A stretch of 64,000 nt of DNA from Allomesorhizobium camelthorni (GTDB taxonomy: Bacteria > Pseudomonadota > Alphaproteobacteria > Rhizobiales > Rhizobiaceae): the NCBI RefSeq assembly GCF_011045125.1, contig NZ_JAAKZF010000017.1:32014-96013 (forward strand), in the 5' to 3' direction. Shown in pieces: positions 7,249 through 18,204 of this stretch (its first letter is position 1; every line of letters starts with the position of its first letter). Position numbers and translations under genes: made by a program. The notes beneath the pieces are model-generated. The model searched no databases. It had not been told where the DNA came from and saw only the letters and a program-made list of their open reading frames with translations.

Positions 7249-7494
7249 TTAGCGGCATGCCAGGCGATTGCCGAGGAAGCTGCCGCCGCCCAAGCCAACT
7301 GCCGTGCCGATAACCTGGCCAGTGCCGCCGCCAATCGTGCTGCCGATCAAACCGCCGACGATCGCGCCGCCGACCGTGCCGGCGATACAGCCGAATTCGG
7401 CGTTGCGCGCCTGCACGTTCGGATCCGACGACGACTGGCAGGCTGTCAGCGCGAAGCTGCCCGCCAGAGCAATTGCTAGAGCTGGTTTCTTCAT
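7249..7494 (-). CDS. Small lipoprotein with glycine-zipper segment
   Basis: The 81-residue product begins with a lipoprotein signal (MKKPALAIALAGSFALTAC) in which the lipobox LTAC predicts lipidation at Cys19. The mature part is dominated by a glycine-zipper hydrophobic region (GTVGGAIVGGLIGSTIGGGTG) like those of Rickettsia 17-kDa-antigen and YmgG-type envelope proteins. Such segments insert in or span membranes. Its neighbours are also small exported proteins on the same strand. No specific function can be assigned. Confidence 0.8.
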   Translation of the reverse strand: MKKPALAIALAGSFALTACQSSSDPNVQARNAEFGCIAGTVGGAIVGGLIGSTIGGGTGQVIGTAVGLGGGSFLGNRLACR

Positions 7495-7564
7495 GGGTTC
7501 CTCCAGGTTTTCGATGGTGACAAGCGTGTCCCCTTCGACGAGCCCCTCGCCCGGTCGATGATCG

Positions 7565-7936
7565 TCAGCTCGGACTTGGAAGCGATCTGTCGTTGCGGCA
7601 TTGCGCCAGTGGGAGAATTTGGCCGGAGATCACTCTGGTGATCCGTTGCGTCCTCGCATTGGTCTCGACGGTCAGACAGGCGCAGTTGAAGCCTCGGCCT
7701 GAACCCGGCACACCGGTTGCGATAAATCCGCGGTCGCTCATCTGGGGCACGTTATCGAGGCCTTTGGCGTACGCTCCCTCGCCGCCGCCTGTGATCCACC
7801 AGTCGCCGTCCCGGTCCGTGAGCAGCATGTCGCCGGGCGCGGGATTTCCATACCACCCACAGCGTTTTTCCGCCGCTGCCGCAGGCAAGGACCAGCCGAT
7901 CAGGCACAGACAAATAATCCCGAGAAACGGGCGCAT
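7565..7936 (-). CDS. Secreted DUF4087-like protein
   Basis: From ATG at 7936, with a GAGGAGG ribosome binding site, the protein is 123 residues and has a signal peptide (MRPFLGIICLCLIGWSLPAAAA). The mature part EKRCGWYGNPAPGDMLLTDRDGDWWI followed by CACLTVE matches the compact, Cys- and Trp-rich DUF4087 pattern, with three or four cysteines probably forming disulfides in the periplasm. Function is unknown. A longer frame to 8050 exists but would hide the signal peptide and overlap the next gene. Confidence 0.8.
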   Translation of the reverse strand: MRPFLGIICLCLIGWSLPAAAAEKRCGWYGNPAPGDMLLTDRDGDWWITGGGEGAYAKGLDNVPQMSDRGFIATGVPGSGRGFNCACLTVETNARTQRITRVISGQILPLAQCRNDRSLPSPS

Positions 7937-8049
7937 GGCAACCTCCTCGATTTTTGTCGCATTTGCGAGGGCCAACCTGTCGGGAAGACCCTTCCTCAAG
8001 TCAGCTTGCGTCACGCCTGGTGGCACTTGTCCGCTTATGGAGACGGACA

Positions 8050-8337
8050 TCAGTCGTCATCCTCATAGGTGATTTCGTCAGGCCGACTGTCCTCGTAAAT
8101 TACGGAGTCAGGACGGCTGTCCTCGTAGGTGATGGAGTCGGGGCGGTCGTCTCGATAGATGATCGCATTCGGGCGCGCATCCCGCATTGTAATGGAAGTC
8201 GGCCGACTGTCGCGATAGACAACCGCGTTGGGCCGGTTGTCTATCGCGACGCTGCGCGTCACGAGGGTTTCATCAGTAACTGTGCAACCGGTCAGTATTG
8301 CTGCCATCGCCGCCGCTAAAATTGCGGTACGAACCAT
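8050..8337 (-). CDS. Lipoprotein built of 10-residue tandem repeats
   Basis: A lipoprotein signal (MVRTAILAAAMAAILTGC, lipobox LTGC) is followed by about six tandem decapeptides of pattern D-x-R-P-x-x-[IV]-x-[YM]-[RE]: DNRPNAVVYR, DSRPTSITMR, DARPNAIIYR, DDRPDSITYE, DSRPDSVIYE and DSRPDEITYE. The repeats grow more acidic toward the C-terminus, where Arg at the tenth position becomes Glu. The 30-bp DNA repeats are visible on the plus strand between about 8060 and 8245. The regular alternation of polar and beta-branched residues suggests a small beta-rich, surface-exposed tether. I know no characterised homologue. AAGGA precedes the ATG. Confidence 0.8.
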   Translation of the reverse strand: MVRTAILAAAMAAILTGCTVTDETLVTRSVAIDNRPNAVVYRDSRPTSITMRDARPNAIIYRDDRPDSITYEDSRPDSVIYEDSRPDEITYEDDD

Positions 8338-8692
8338 GACGCCAATCCTTCAGTTCGCTTCGACGCTCACTCGCCCGACATGGCGTCACGCCGACCAAAC
8401 GGTCCAGCAAACCAAAGGTTGCATATGATAGCGCCCAGAGGCAAGATTTTTCCGAACACTTTATTGTATTCTAAATTATGATTTTCTGAATTACCGCCGT
8501 TTTTCCGGTTATGCGGACAGCTAAAAAGTACATTAAATTTGTATGACTAGTACAGAATCGCTTCATCTCCGACTGTTGGAGACCAACTAGGCCCGTTGCA
8601 ACAGGCATGATTTCCGGCCCGGTCGTGTACATGCAGAGCCATCGGTAGTGCTGTCGTTGGTCGGCCTCGAAGTCGCCAGAGCACGTGGACAG
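8338..8692. other. Gene-free, AT-richer spacer
   Basis: No convincing coding frame is present. The stretch 8430-8560 is clearly AT-richer than the surroundings and should hold the promoter of the repeat lipoprotein gene. A 5-bp stem-loop (GTTGG/CCAAC, 8575-8587) lies downstream of the 8693 gene but has no T-tract. I see nothing else. Confidence 0.5.
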
Positions 8693-9082
8693 TCACAACC
8701 AGCCAAAGCCAAAACTGGCCAGGTAGATGCCGATCAGAATTGTGAATAATCCACCGAATAGGTACCAGGCAGGGGCATTGAACGTGCCTATGAACTTTTC
8801 GAGCACATCGTCCGGGAGGAGCAAATAGGCTGTTGCTTCAATTACGGCCATCCACCCGAGCAACGAGATAATCGCGGCCGGCAGCGGCGACCAGACGTTG
8901 TGCCCAATCACCAGAAAAAGACCGGCGATAAGCTCAGCCAACGATACGACAAAGCGAACAAGACGTTCTTCAACGAAAGCGCCGAAAACGGGAATGAAGT
9001 AGCGCCTTCGAATCATGATCGCCACGCCCATGATGATGAGCCCGATGCCGAAGACTTTCGAAAGAAAGACAGTAAGCTCCAT
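8693..9082 (-). CDS. Four-helix integral membrane protein of unknown function
   Basis: From ATG at 9082 the protein is 129 residues and almost entirely hydrophobic. It has four predicted transmembrane segments, near residues 5-22 (VFGIGLIIMGVAIMI), 42-60 (FVVSLAELIAGLFLVIGHN), 65-85 (LPAAIISLLGWMAVIEATAYL) and 103-128 (WYLFGGLFTILIGIYLASFGFGW). An in-frame ATG at 9139 would add 19 polar residues. A start directly ahead of the first helix is more natural. It resembles small DoxX-like or DUF-type membrane proteins in size but has no motif I can name. Confidence 0.7.
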   Translation of the reverse strand: MELTVFLSKVFGIGLIIMGVAIMIRRRYFIPVFGAFVEERLVRFVVSLAELIAGLFLVIGHNVWSPLPAAIISLLGWMAVIEATAYLLLPDDVLEKFIGTFNAPAWYLFGGLFTILIGIYLASFGFGWL

Positions 9083-9230
9083 GGCGCAAGCCCGGATGGT
9101 CGGTGCATTTACCTCTGCCGGCATTTTCGCCGAGCGCATTCACCCAACACAATCCAGACTGGCGACAAATGTTCCCCGCGACTCCCTTTCGCTCAAGCTC
9201 ATTCCTGAAGCGAGTATCCAGACCGGCGGG

Positions 9231-10361
9231 CTAAAGCGGCGGCAGGTCGCCCTTGGCCCAGCCCTCGGCGATCTCCGCCGAGCGCTCCTCGAACGCGCCC
9301 GCCGAGATCGCATCGCGGATCTGGCCCATCAGGCTCTGGTAATAGGAAAGATTGTTCCAGGTCAGTAGCATAGCGCCCAGCGCCTCCTGCGAGCGGACCA
9401 GATGGTGCAGATAGGCGCGGGAATAGTCGCGCGCGGCAGGGCAGTCGCTCTCCTCGTCGAGCGGGCGGTGATCGTCGGCATGACGGGCGTTGCGCAGATT
9501 GACCTTGCCGCGTCGGGTGTAGGCGAGGCCGTGACGGCCGGCGCGCGTCGGCATCACGCAATCGAACATGTCGATGCCGCGGGCGACCGACTTCAATATG
9601 TCGCCGGGCGTGCCGACACCCATCAGATAGCGCGGTTTTTCCGCCGGCAGTTCGGGACAGGTGATCTCGAGCATTTCGAGCATCACCGCCTGCGGCTCGC
9701 CGACCGCCAGCCCACCGACCGCGTAGCCCTTCAGATCCATAGCTGCCAGCGTCTGCGCCGATTTCTCGCGCAGCAGCGCATTGTCGCCGCCCTGCACGAT
9801 GCCGAACATCGCCTTGCCCGGCTGCTCGCCGAAAGCCGCCTTGCAGCACTCCGCCCAGCGCAGCGAAAGCTCCATCGCCCGCTCAATTTCCTTATCCTTG
9901 GCGGGCAGCGCAGTGCACTCGTCGAGCTGCATCTGGATGTCACTGTCGAGCAGGCCCTGTATCTCGATCGAGCGCTCCGGCGACATTTCGTAAGCCGCGC
10001 CGTCTATATGCGAGCGAAAGGTCACGCCTTTTTCGGAGAGCTTGCGTAGCTTCGACAGCGACATGACCTGGAAGCCGCCGGAATCGGTCAGGATCGGATA
10101 CGGCCAGCGGGCGAATTCATGCAGGCCGCCGAGCCGCGCGACGCGCTCGGCGCCGGGCCGCAGCATCAGATGATAGGTGTTGCCCAAAATGATGTCGGAA
10201 CCGACGCCGCGCACCTGGTCCATATACATCGCCTTGACGGTGCCGCCGGTGCCGACCGGCATGAAGACCGGCGTGCGGATTTTGCCACGCGGCATCGAGA
10301 TCTCGCCACGCCTGGCCTTGCCGTCGGTGGCGAGTATCTTGAACGAAAATTGGTCGGTCAT
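9231..10361 (-). CDS. tgt: tRNA-guanine transglycosylase Tgt
   Basis: The 376-residue enzyme exchanges guanine 34 for preQ1 in GUN-anticodon tRNAs. Conserved blocks include [11 protein letters not shown], the [12 protein letters not shown] active-site motif with the general-acid/base Asp, and [28 protein letters not shown] follows, holding the nucleophilic Asp and tRNA-recognition residues. The zinc-ligand region near the C-terminus reads [15 protein letters not shown], where family members have [15 protein letters not shown], and the preceding Cys is in ESDCPAAR. An ATG at 10361 with AAGGA upstream matches the usual MTDxFSF start. Another ATG at 10436, just past the queA stop and with GGGAGAA upstream, would give a 25-residue N-terminal extension. 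It is co-transcribed with queA, the next queuosine step. Confidence 0.95.
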   Translation of the reverse strand: MTDQFSFKILATDGKARRGEISMPRGKIRTPVFMPVGTGGTVKAMYMDQVRGVGSDIILGNTYHLMLRPGAERVARLGGLHEFARWPYPILTDSGGFQVMSLSKLRKLSEKGVTFRSHIDGAAYEMSPERSIEIQGLLDSDIQMQLDECTALPAKDKEIERAMELSLRWAECCKAAFGEQPGKAMFGIVQGGDNALLREKSAQTLAAMDLKGYAVGGLAVGEPQAVMLEMLEITCPELPAEKPRYLMGVGTPGDILKSVARGIDMFDCVMPTRAGRHGLAYTRRGKVNLRNARHADDHRPLDEESDCPAARDYSRAYLHHLVRSQEALGAMLLTWNNLSYYQSLMGQIRDAISAGAFEERSAEIAEGWAKGDLPPL

Positions 10362-10438
10362 CGAATTCCTTGTCGTGGACAGGCGCGCCGGCGCGGCGAG
10401 TTCTTCGCGGCTTATGACGGGAAGATCGTCGTCCATCG

Positions 10439-11515
10439 CTATTCTCCCGCTTTGAAAAGCAGGCTTGCGTCGCCGTATGAGTAGAACCTGTAGCCGTTTT
10501 CGACCGCATGCGCATAGGCCGCGCGCATTGTCTCCAGCCCGCTGAACGCAGAGACCAGCATGAACAGCGTCGAGCGCGGTAGGTGGAAATTGGTCATCAG
10601 CGTGTCGACTATCCTGAAGCGGTAGCCCGGCGTGATGAAGATGCTGGTCGCGCCCAACCACTCGGCGAGCGTGCCATCATCACGCGCGGCGCTTTCGAGC
10701 AGCCGGAGCGAAGTCGTGCCGACCGATACCACACGGCTGCCGCGCGCCCTCGCGGCATTCACCGCCGCGGCCGTTTGCGCCGATACGCTGCCGCTTTCGG
10801 CATGCATCTTGTGGTCGGCGGTGTCATCCACCTTGACCGGGAGAAAAGTCCCAGCCCCGACATGCAAAGTGACGAAATGCCGTTCGACGCCCCGCGCGTC
10901 GAGTGCTGCGAACAGTTCCGGCGTGAAATGCAGTCCTGCAGTGGGCGCGGCGACAGCACCCTCGTCGCGGGCGAAGATCGTCTGGTAGTCGATCCTGTCG
11001 CGCTCGTCGTCCGGCCGCTTTGAAGCGATATAGGGCGGCAGCGGAATATGCCCGACCGCGTGCAGCGCCTCGTCCAGCAACGGCCCCGACAGGTCGAAGG
11101 CGAGCAGCGCCTCGCCGCCCTCGCACTTCTCAACGACGGTCGCGTCGAGCGCGCCGAGGAAGCACGAGTTGCCGTCATGCCCGAAATGAATGCGGTCGCC
11201 CGGCGCCACGCGTTTTCCCGGCCGGACAAAAGCCAGCCAGCGGTCCGGAGCTACGCGCATGTGCAGCGTCGCGTCCACTTGCGCTACCGCTTCGCCGCGC
11301 CGCCGCACGCCCTTCAGCTGCGCCGGTATCACCTTGGTGTCGTTGAAAATCATCACGTCGCCGGGCTGAAGCAGCTCCGGCAGGTCGACCACGCCGCGGT
11401 CCTCGACCCCCTCGCCCGGCCTGACGACAAGCAGCCGCGCGGCATCGCGCGGCTCGGCGGGACGAAGCGCGATCCGGTCTTCCGGCAGGTCGAAGTCGAA
11501 GAGGTCGACGCGCAC
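10439..11515 (-). CDS. queA: S-adenosylmethionine:tRNA ribosyltransferase-isomerase QueA
   Basis: The 358-residue protein shows the QueA hallmarks: [17 protein letters not shown] at the N-terminus, [35 protein letters not shown] [12 protein letters not shown] and the C-terminal [17 protein letters not shown]. It transfers the ribosyl moiety of SAM to preQ1 in tRNA, giving epoxyqueuosine, and acts after Tgt. Translation starts at GTG (11513-11515). The strong GGGAGG ribosome binding site (11521-11526 complement) lies inside the edge of the palindromic repeat at 11519-11684. It ends two bases before the alternative tgt start, in a queA-tgt operon. Confidence 0.96.
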   Translation of the reverse strand: MRVDLFDFDLPEDRIALRPAEPRDAARLLVVRPGEGVEDRGVVDLPELLQPGDVMIFNDTKVIPAQLKGVRRRGEAVAQVDATLHMRVAPDRWLAFVRPGKRVAPGDRIHFGHDGNSCFLGALDATVVEKCEGGEALLAFDLSGPLLDEALHAVGHIPLPPYIASKRPDDERDRIDYQTIFARDEGAVAAPTAGLHFTPELFAALDARGVERHFVTLHVGAGTFLPVKVDDTADHKMHAESGSVSAQTAAAVNAARARGSRVVSVGTTSLRLLESAARDDGTLAEWLGATSIFITPGYRFRIVDTLMTNFHLPRSTLFMLVSAFSGLETMRAAYAHAVENGYRFYSYGDASLLFKAGE

Positions 11516-11518
11516 CCT

Positions 11519-11684
11519 TACCTCCCGCTTGAGGGGAGGTCGCCCGGCTGTTTGGCCGGGCGGATGGGGGTCTTACCGTGCGATTTCACAGTTGGATATC
11601 CAAGAAGCATGATCGGTGATGGAGCAATATAACCCCACCCGCCTCGCTTCGCTCGGCGACTTCCCCTCAAAGGGGGAGCAGGCC
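11519..11684. repeat. Imperfect long inverted-repeat element between ppiB and queA
   Basis: The arms at about 11519-11571 and 11631-11684 are mutually inverted. Each contains the short stem CTCCC...TTGAGGGGA(G/A)GTCGCC and then a run GGATGGGGGT or GGGTGGGGTT. The middle 60 nt is unrelated AT-richer sequence. Elements of the form CTCCCCTTGAGGGGGAGGTCG...GGGTGGGG are recurrent extragenic repeats in Rhizobiales genomes. That recollection is general, not a database match. The left edge supplies the queA ribosome binding site. Confidence 0.7.
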
Positions 11685-11686
11685 AA

Positions 11687-12202
11687 TCAGGCTGCGATGT
11701 CCGCCGCCACTTTCATCGACACGATCTTGTCGGGATCCTGCACCGGCTCGCCGCGTTTGATCTTGTCGACATTCTCCATGCCTTCAATGACCTGGCCCCA
11801 CACCGTATATTGCCGGTTGAGGAAGGCCGCGTCGTCGAAGCAGATGAAGAACTGCGAATTCGCCGAGTTGGGGTTCTGCGATCGCGCCATCGAGCAGGTG
11901 CCGCGGCTGTGGTTCATGTTGGAGAACTCGGCCTTGAGGTCGGGCTTGTCCGAACCGCCCATACCTGCTCGCGACGGATTGAAGGACGGCTTGGTCGAAT
12001 TGCCGAACTTCACGTCGCCGGTCTGGGCCATGAAGCCGTCGATGACGCGGTGGAACACGACACCGTCATAGGCGCCCTCGCGCGCCAATTCCTTGATGCG
12101 GGCCACATGGCCCGGCGCCAGATCGGGCAAAAGCTCGATGACGACGTTGCCCTTGGTGGTTTCCATGACGAGCGCGTTTTCGCGATCCTTGATCTCGGCC
12201 AT
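11687..12202 (-). CDS. ppiB: Cytoplasmic cyclophilin-type peptidyl-prolyl isomerase
   Basis: This 171-residue cyclophilin lacks a signal peptide (MAEIKDRENALVMETTKGNV). It carries the active-site residues of the family: VVFHRVIDGFMAQTGD with the catalytic Arg-Phe region, GTCSMARSQNPNSANSQFFICF, and the C-terminal VWGQVIEGMENVDKI. It catalyses cis-trans isomerisation of X-Pro bonds during folding. It lies 28 nt downstream of a paralogous exported cyclophilin on the same strand, forming a pair seen widely in alphaproteobacteria. AAGGAA precedes the start. Confidence 0.93.
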   Translation of the reverse strand: MAEIKDRENALVMETTKGNVVIELLPDLAPGHVARIKELAREGAYDGVVFHRVIDGFMAQTGDVKFGNSTKPSFNPSRAGMGGSDKPDLKAEFSNMNHSRGTCSMARSQNPNSANSQFFICFDDAAFLNRQYTVWGQVIEGMENVDKIKRGEPVQDPDKIVSMKVAADIAA

Positions 12203-12230
12203 CCCGAATTCCTTTTCTGGTTTTAATTGT

Positions 12231-12815
12231 TCAATTGCCGTCGGCGGCGATGCGCACCTTGATCATCCGATCCGGCTCGCTGACAACCCCGTTCAGGGCA
12301 GGGTCGCCCTTTTTCACCTGATCGATCAGTTCCATGCCGCTCTCTACCGTGCCGACGACCGTGTACTGGCCTTCAAGGCCCGGATTGGGCGCGAACATGA
12401 TGAAGAACTGCGAATTGGCCGAATCCGGGCTCTGCGCGCGCGCCATGCCGACCGTGCCGCGCACATAGCGCTCGCTGGAGAATTCGGCGGGCAGATCGGG
12501 CAGCTTGGAGCCGCCGGTGCCGGCGCGGTCCGGATCGAAACCGTCCTTGATGTCGCCGAATTCCACGTCGCCGGTCTGCGCCATGAAGCCGTCGATCACC
12601 CGGTGGAAGGCGACATTGTCATATTCGCCGTCGCGCACCAGCGCCTTGATCTGCTCGACATGCTTGGGCGCGATGTCGGGCCTGAGCGCGATGGTGACGT
12701 CGCCCTGCTCCAGCGTGATGATCATCGTGTTTTCGGGCTCTGCGGCTAACGCGGCCGAGCCGCCAAACAGGGCCGCGGCAATAATCAGGGACGAAGCAAG
12801 CTTCCTGAGCTTCAT
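12231..12815 (-). CDS. ppiA: Periplasmic cyclophilin-type peptidyl-prolyl isomerase
   Basis: This 194-residue paralogue of the downstream cyclophilin starts with a signal peptide (MKLRKLASSLIIAAALFGGSAALAAEP, cleavage probably after LAA). The cyclophilin core is intact: VAFHRVIDGFMAQTGD, GTVGMARAQSPDSANSQFFIMF and YTVVGTVESGMELID. It should assist proline isomerisation of exported proteins in the periplasm. TGAGGA is the ribosome binding site. The gene follows coaD by 10 nt, so the coaD-ppiA-ppiB-queA-tgt set is probably one transcript. Confidence 0.92.
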   Translation of the reverse strand: MKLRKLASSLIIAAALFGGSAALAAEPENTMIITLEQGDVTIALRPDIAPKHVEQIKALVRDGEYDNVAFHRVIDGFMAQTGDVEFGDIKDGFDPDRAGTGGSKLPDLPAEFSSERYVRGTVGMARAQSPDSANSQFFIMFAPNPGLEGQYTVVGTVESGMELIDQVKKGDPALNGVVSEPDRMIKVRIAADGN

Positions 12816-12825
12816 GGATATTTCC

Positions 12826-13323
12826 TCAATGAGCGAATTTTTCGACGAGCGCGCCGGCGACCACGGCCGGAACGAAGGGGCGGATGTCGCCTCCCATGCT
12901 GGCTATCTGGCGGACAAGTGTGGCGGTAATGGTGCGGACGGAGGGGCTCGCCGGCAGGAAAACGGTCTGCAGTTCGGGCGCCATGGTTTCGTTCATGCCG
13001 GCCATCTGCATCTCATAATCGAGATCGGTGCCATCGCGCAGGCCTCGTATCATGGTCGATGCGCCATGCTTGCGCGCCGCGTCGATCACCAGCCCGTCAA
13101 ACGAGATGACCTTGATGCGCTCCGCGTCGGCGCCGAATTCGGCGCGCGCCGCCCGCTCGATGAGCTCGATCCTCTCCTCCAGGGAAAACAGCGGCTTCTT
13201 GCCGGGATGAACGCCTATCGCGGCGTAGATCGTGTCGGCGACGGCCAGCGCCGCTTTCAGCACGTCGAGATGGCCGTTGGTCAGCGGATCGAACGATCCC
13301 GCGTATATAGTGATGCGTTTCAT
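12826..13323 (-). CDS. coaD: Phosphopantetheine adenylyltransferase CoaD
   Basis: From ATG at 13323 the protein is 165 residues. It opens [20 protein letters not shown], the nucleotidyltransferase (T/H)xGH motif of CoaD, and has the family block [21 protein letters not shown] around residues 88-108. A second conserved segment, [16 protein letters not shown], replaces the more common ISSTxVRE, a modest deviation typical of this lineage as far as I can tell. It catalyses the penultimate step of coenzyme A synthesis, adenylating 4'-phosphopantetheine. An in-frame ATG eight codons upstream lacks a conserved N-terminus and was not chosen. Confidence 0.95.
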   Translation of the reverse strand: MKRITIYAGSFDPLTNGHLDVLKAALAVADTIYAAIGVHPGKKPLFSLEERIELIERAARAEFGADAERIKVISFDGLVIDAARKHGASTMIRGLRDGTDLDYEMQMAGMNETMAPELQTVFLPASPSVRTITATLVRQIASMGGDIRPFVPAVVAGALVEKFAH

Positions 13324-13518
13324 GGAAGCTGCTTCTAGCCGGGGCAAGGGTCAAAGGCAATTCGCATCGGCTGCGCGGCCATCGCGTCGGAAGACCAAGA
13401 TGAACCGGAGATGAACAGCCGCATCACGAAAGGTTCAACCAGCCGCGGATGAACCGTCTCTACAAATTCGGAAACCAAATCGCCATGTAGCCATTGTAAT
13501 GATCAGGAGAACAAAGTC

Positions 13519-13659
13519 ATGCTGATCTACACGCTCGCCGCCGCAATGACCATCGCCATGCTGATTGCCACAGCCTTCGGCCTTCACCAGGAAGCCGCAC
13601 GCATCCGCCTCGAGGAGCGCAACGACCGCTCACGCGGCTTCGGTCCGCGCCAGCGTTAA
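13519..13659 (+). CDS. 46-residue single-pass membrane protein
   Basis: A short frame reads MLIYTLAAAMTIAMLIATAF, a clear transmembrane segment of about 20 residues, followed by a charged tail with EAARIRLEERNDRSRG and a basic end. A good AGGAGA ribosome binding site lies nine bases before the ATG. The frame is GC3-rich like its neighbours and ends at TAA (13657-13659). It is the only plus-strand gene between coaD and gyrA. Function is unknown. The ribosome binding site and the hydrophobic-then-charged pattern are the support. Confidence 0.65.
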   Translation: MLIYTLAAAMTIAMLIATAFGLHQEAARIRLEERNDRSRGFGPRQR

Positions 13660-13707
13660 GCCACCTCGGCTATAGGCCGCGGCAGTTCCGCCGCGACCGA
13701 AAGCGCC

Positions 13708-16509
<2,802 letters not shown>

Positions 16510-16603
16510 ATCGGATCACGCAATATGGGGAATCACTTGCTCCTTATATAGGAAGTGATTGGCGACTCCAACTTTCGGATGCGAAATCCAGCCGATATCC
16601 AGA

Positions 16604-16627
16604 GTTGATTTTTCGATTTAAATCAAC
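16604..16627. promoter_or_regulatory. Palindrome in the gyrA upstream region
   Basis: GTTGATTT (16604-16611) and AAATCAAC (16620-16627) form a perfect 8-bp inverted repeat with an AT-rich 8-nt spacer, about 95-120 nt upstream of the gyrA start and downstream of the AraC-family gene. It could be an operator or a weak terminator. There is no T-tract, and the regulator is unknown. Confidence 0.35.
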
Positions 16628-16715
16628 CGGATAGGGGCTGTTTTCAGAGGCTGCGACGAGATGTCTGCCAAGATAGCGGGCGGCTGGCGCGAACGTCTGC
16701 CGTTCCTGTCCTGGC

Positions 16716-17567
16716 TTAAAGGATTGAAGCGCCTGCGCCACCGCTGCGATGGGGCGCGCGGAATGCGCCGGGCGTCACGCCCATGATCCGCCTGAAACGC
16801 CGGTTGAAAGTGGAGAGGTCGTTGAAACCGGCATCGAAAGCGATGGCCGAAATCGGCTCGTCCGACAGCCGCAGCCGCACCGCCGCCCGGTGCAGGCGGG
16901 TTCTCAGCACATATTGGAGCGGCGTCATGCCCGTCATCTGGCGAAACGAACGCAGGAAGTGGAACGGGCTGGTCGCCGCCTCGCTGGCCAGATCGGCGAG
17001 CGCAAGCGGTTCGTGCGCGGCCAGTTCAATGCGGCGGACAGCCTCGCTGACGCGGCGCTGGTCGAAACGGTTCGGCCGCCGCGGCTGATCCGCGGCCGTG
17101 CCCGCAAGCGTCGAGGCGACGCCGCCGGCCAGCCGCAAGGCAGCCTCTTCGAGCGCGTTTCCGTCGCCGTCGTCTCGCGCGATCTCCGCCTCGGCCAGCA
17201 GGCGCGCGAAATCTCTCAACGGCGGCAGCCGCGGCGCGGCGAAGCCGATTTTCCTCGCCCCCGGCGTCTCGGCCGCGACTCCCTCCAGAAATTCCGGCGA
17301 ATAGTGAAAAGACAGGCAGCGGTCACCCGCCGCATGTTCGTGCCCGCATTCGAAGCAGGAGCCGGCATTGCCGAGCAGCATCGAGCCGGGCGCGAGAACC
17401 GCAGTCCCTTGCGTGGCGCTGTAGCGAAAAGTCCCGTCGGTCACGGCCGCGATGCAATAGTCGCCGTGCTGCTCCTCGAAAGGCCGGTCGTGAACGCCGG
17501 CGCGGCAGATCACGTCTTGAACCCGCCAGCCCGGACCAGACGCAAGTAGATGGGCGGTCACTGTCAT
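16716..17567 (-). CDS. AraC-family transcriptional regulator
   Basis: The 283-residue protein has an N-terminal cupin-like ligand domain (YCIAAVTDGTFRYSATQGTAVLAPGSMLLGNAG) and a C-terminal AraC pair of helix-turn-helix motifs. The signature reads PFHFLRSFRQMTGMTPLQYVLRTRLHRA and then ISAIAFDAGFNDLSTFNRRFRRIMGVTPGAFR. The ATG at 17565-17567 was chosen over a TTG two codons upstream, and neither has a clear ribosome binding site. It is divergent from the lipocalin-like and VOC genes beginning at 17654, with 86 nt between, so it probably regulates them. The inducer is unknown. Confidence 0.88.
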   Translation of the reverse strand: MTVTAHLLASGPGWRVQDVICRAGVHDRPFEEQHGDYCIAAVTDGTFRYSATQGTAVLAPGSMLLGNAGSCFECGHEHAAGDRCLSFHYSPEFLEGVAAETPGARKIGFAAPRLPPLRDFARLLAEAEIARDDGDGNALEEAALRLAGGVASTLAGTAADQPRRPNRFDQRRVSEAVRRIELAAHEPLALADLASEAATSPFHFLRSFRQMTGMTPLQYVLRTRLHRAAVRLRLSDEPISAIAFDAGFNDLSTFNRRFRRIMGVTPGAFRAPHRSGGAGASIL

Positions 17568-17653
17568 AGGCAAAAGATAGCAATTTTTCCCAAGCGGATG
17601 AAGCGGCCGACAGCCATCATGGCGGCATCTGCTGACAATCCGGGAGCCGTATC

Positions 17654-18187
17654 ATGTCCCAAGCCAGTTCCTTTGCCGAAGCCCTGCATTCTGCCGGTCC
17701 GGCGCCCGACCACGCCGAAAAGCTGAATCTCTACGGCCGCTTCGTCGGCGCATGGTCGTTCGACGCCAAGCGCTTTCCGGAGGACGGCAAGCTGCTGACC
17801 GGCCGCGGCGAAATCCATTTCGGCTGGGTGCTCGAAGGCCGCGCGATCCAGGATGTCTGGATCCTGCCCGCCAGAGACGCCGGACCGACGCCATCGCTCG
17901 GGAACTGGACCTTCTACGGCACGACTTTGCGCATCTATGACCCCGGCCTGGGCGCCTGGCACATCATCTGGAGCGACCCGCGCACCCAGTATTACAGCCG
18001 GCAACTCGGCCGCGCGGAGGGCGACAATATCGTCCAGCAGGGCGCCGACGATACCGGCTCGACCGTCCGCTGGAGTTTTACCGACATCACCGACGACGCG
18101 TTCCGCTGGATCGGCGAACGCTCGCACGACAACGGCGCCAGCTGGCGGATGGAAGTGGAGTTCCTCGCCCGCCGGTCCGCTCAATGA
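17654..18187 (+). CDS. Conserved hypothetical, lipocalin/DUF1579-like beta-barrel protein
   Basis: The 177-residue protein lacks a signal peptide and shows alternating beta-strand patterning with many Trp and Gly residues (GRFVGAWSFDAKRF, HFGWVLEGRAIQDVWILP, FYGTTLRIYDPGLGAWHIIWSDP, WSFTDITDDAFRWIGERS). This layout, W-x(n)-G-R-G-x-I-x(n)-G-R-A-I-x-D-V-W, resembles DUF1579/THAP4-type single-domain beta-barrels that bind small hydrophobic molecules or haem. It overlaps the downstream VOC gene region by a few bases if the earlier VOC start is used. The AraC regulator upstream is divergent. A binding role is inference. Confidence 0.7.
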   Translation: MSQASSFAEALHSAGPAPDHAEKLNLYGRFVGAWSFDAKRFPEDGKLLTGRGEIHFGWVLEGRAIQDVWILPARDAGPTPSLGNWTFYGTTLRIYDPGLGAWHIIWSDPRTQYYSRQLGRAEGDNIVQQGADDTGSTVRWSFTDITDDAFRWIGERSHDNGASWRMEVEFLARRSAQ

Positions 18188-18204
18188 TAGCAATGGAGAA
18201 AAAC

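Noticed and set aside
8055..8245. The 30-bp repeats as a CRISPR array
   Set aside because: The repeats are contiguous in frame, without unique spacers, and encode a lipoprotein with a signal sequence and lipobox.
10362..10436. A longer Tgt starting at ATG 10436
   Set aside because: The 25-residue extension lacks similarity to the Tgt N-terminus. It has a plausible ribosome binding site, so it is kept only as an alternative.
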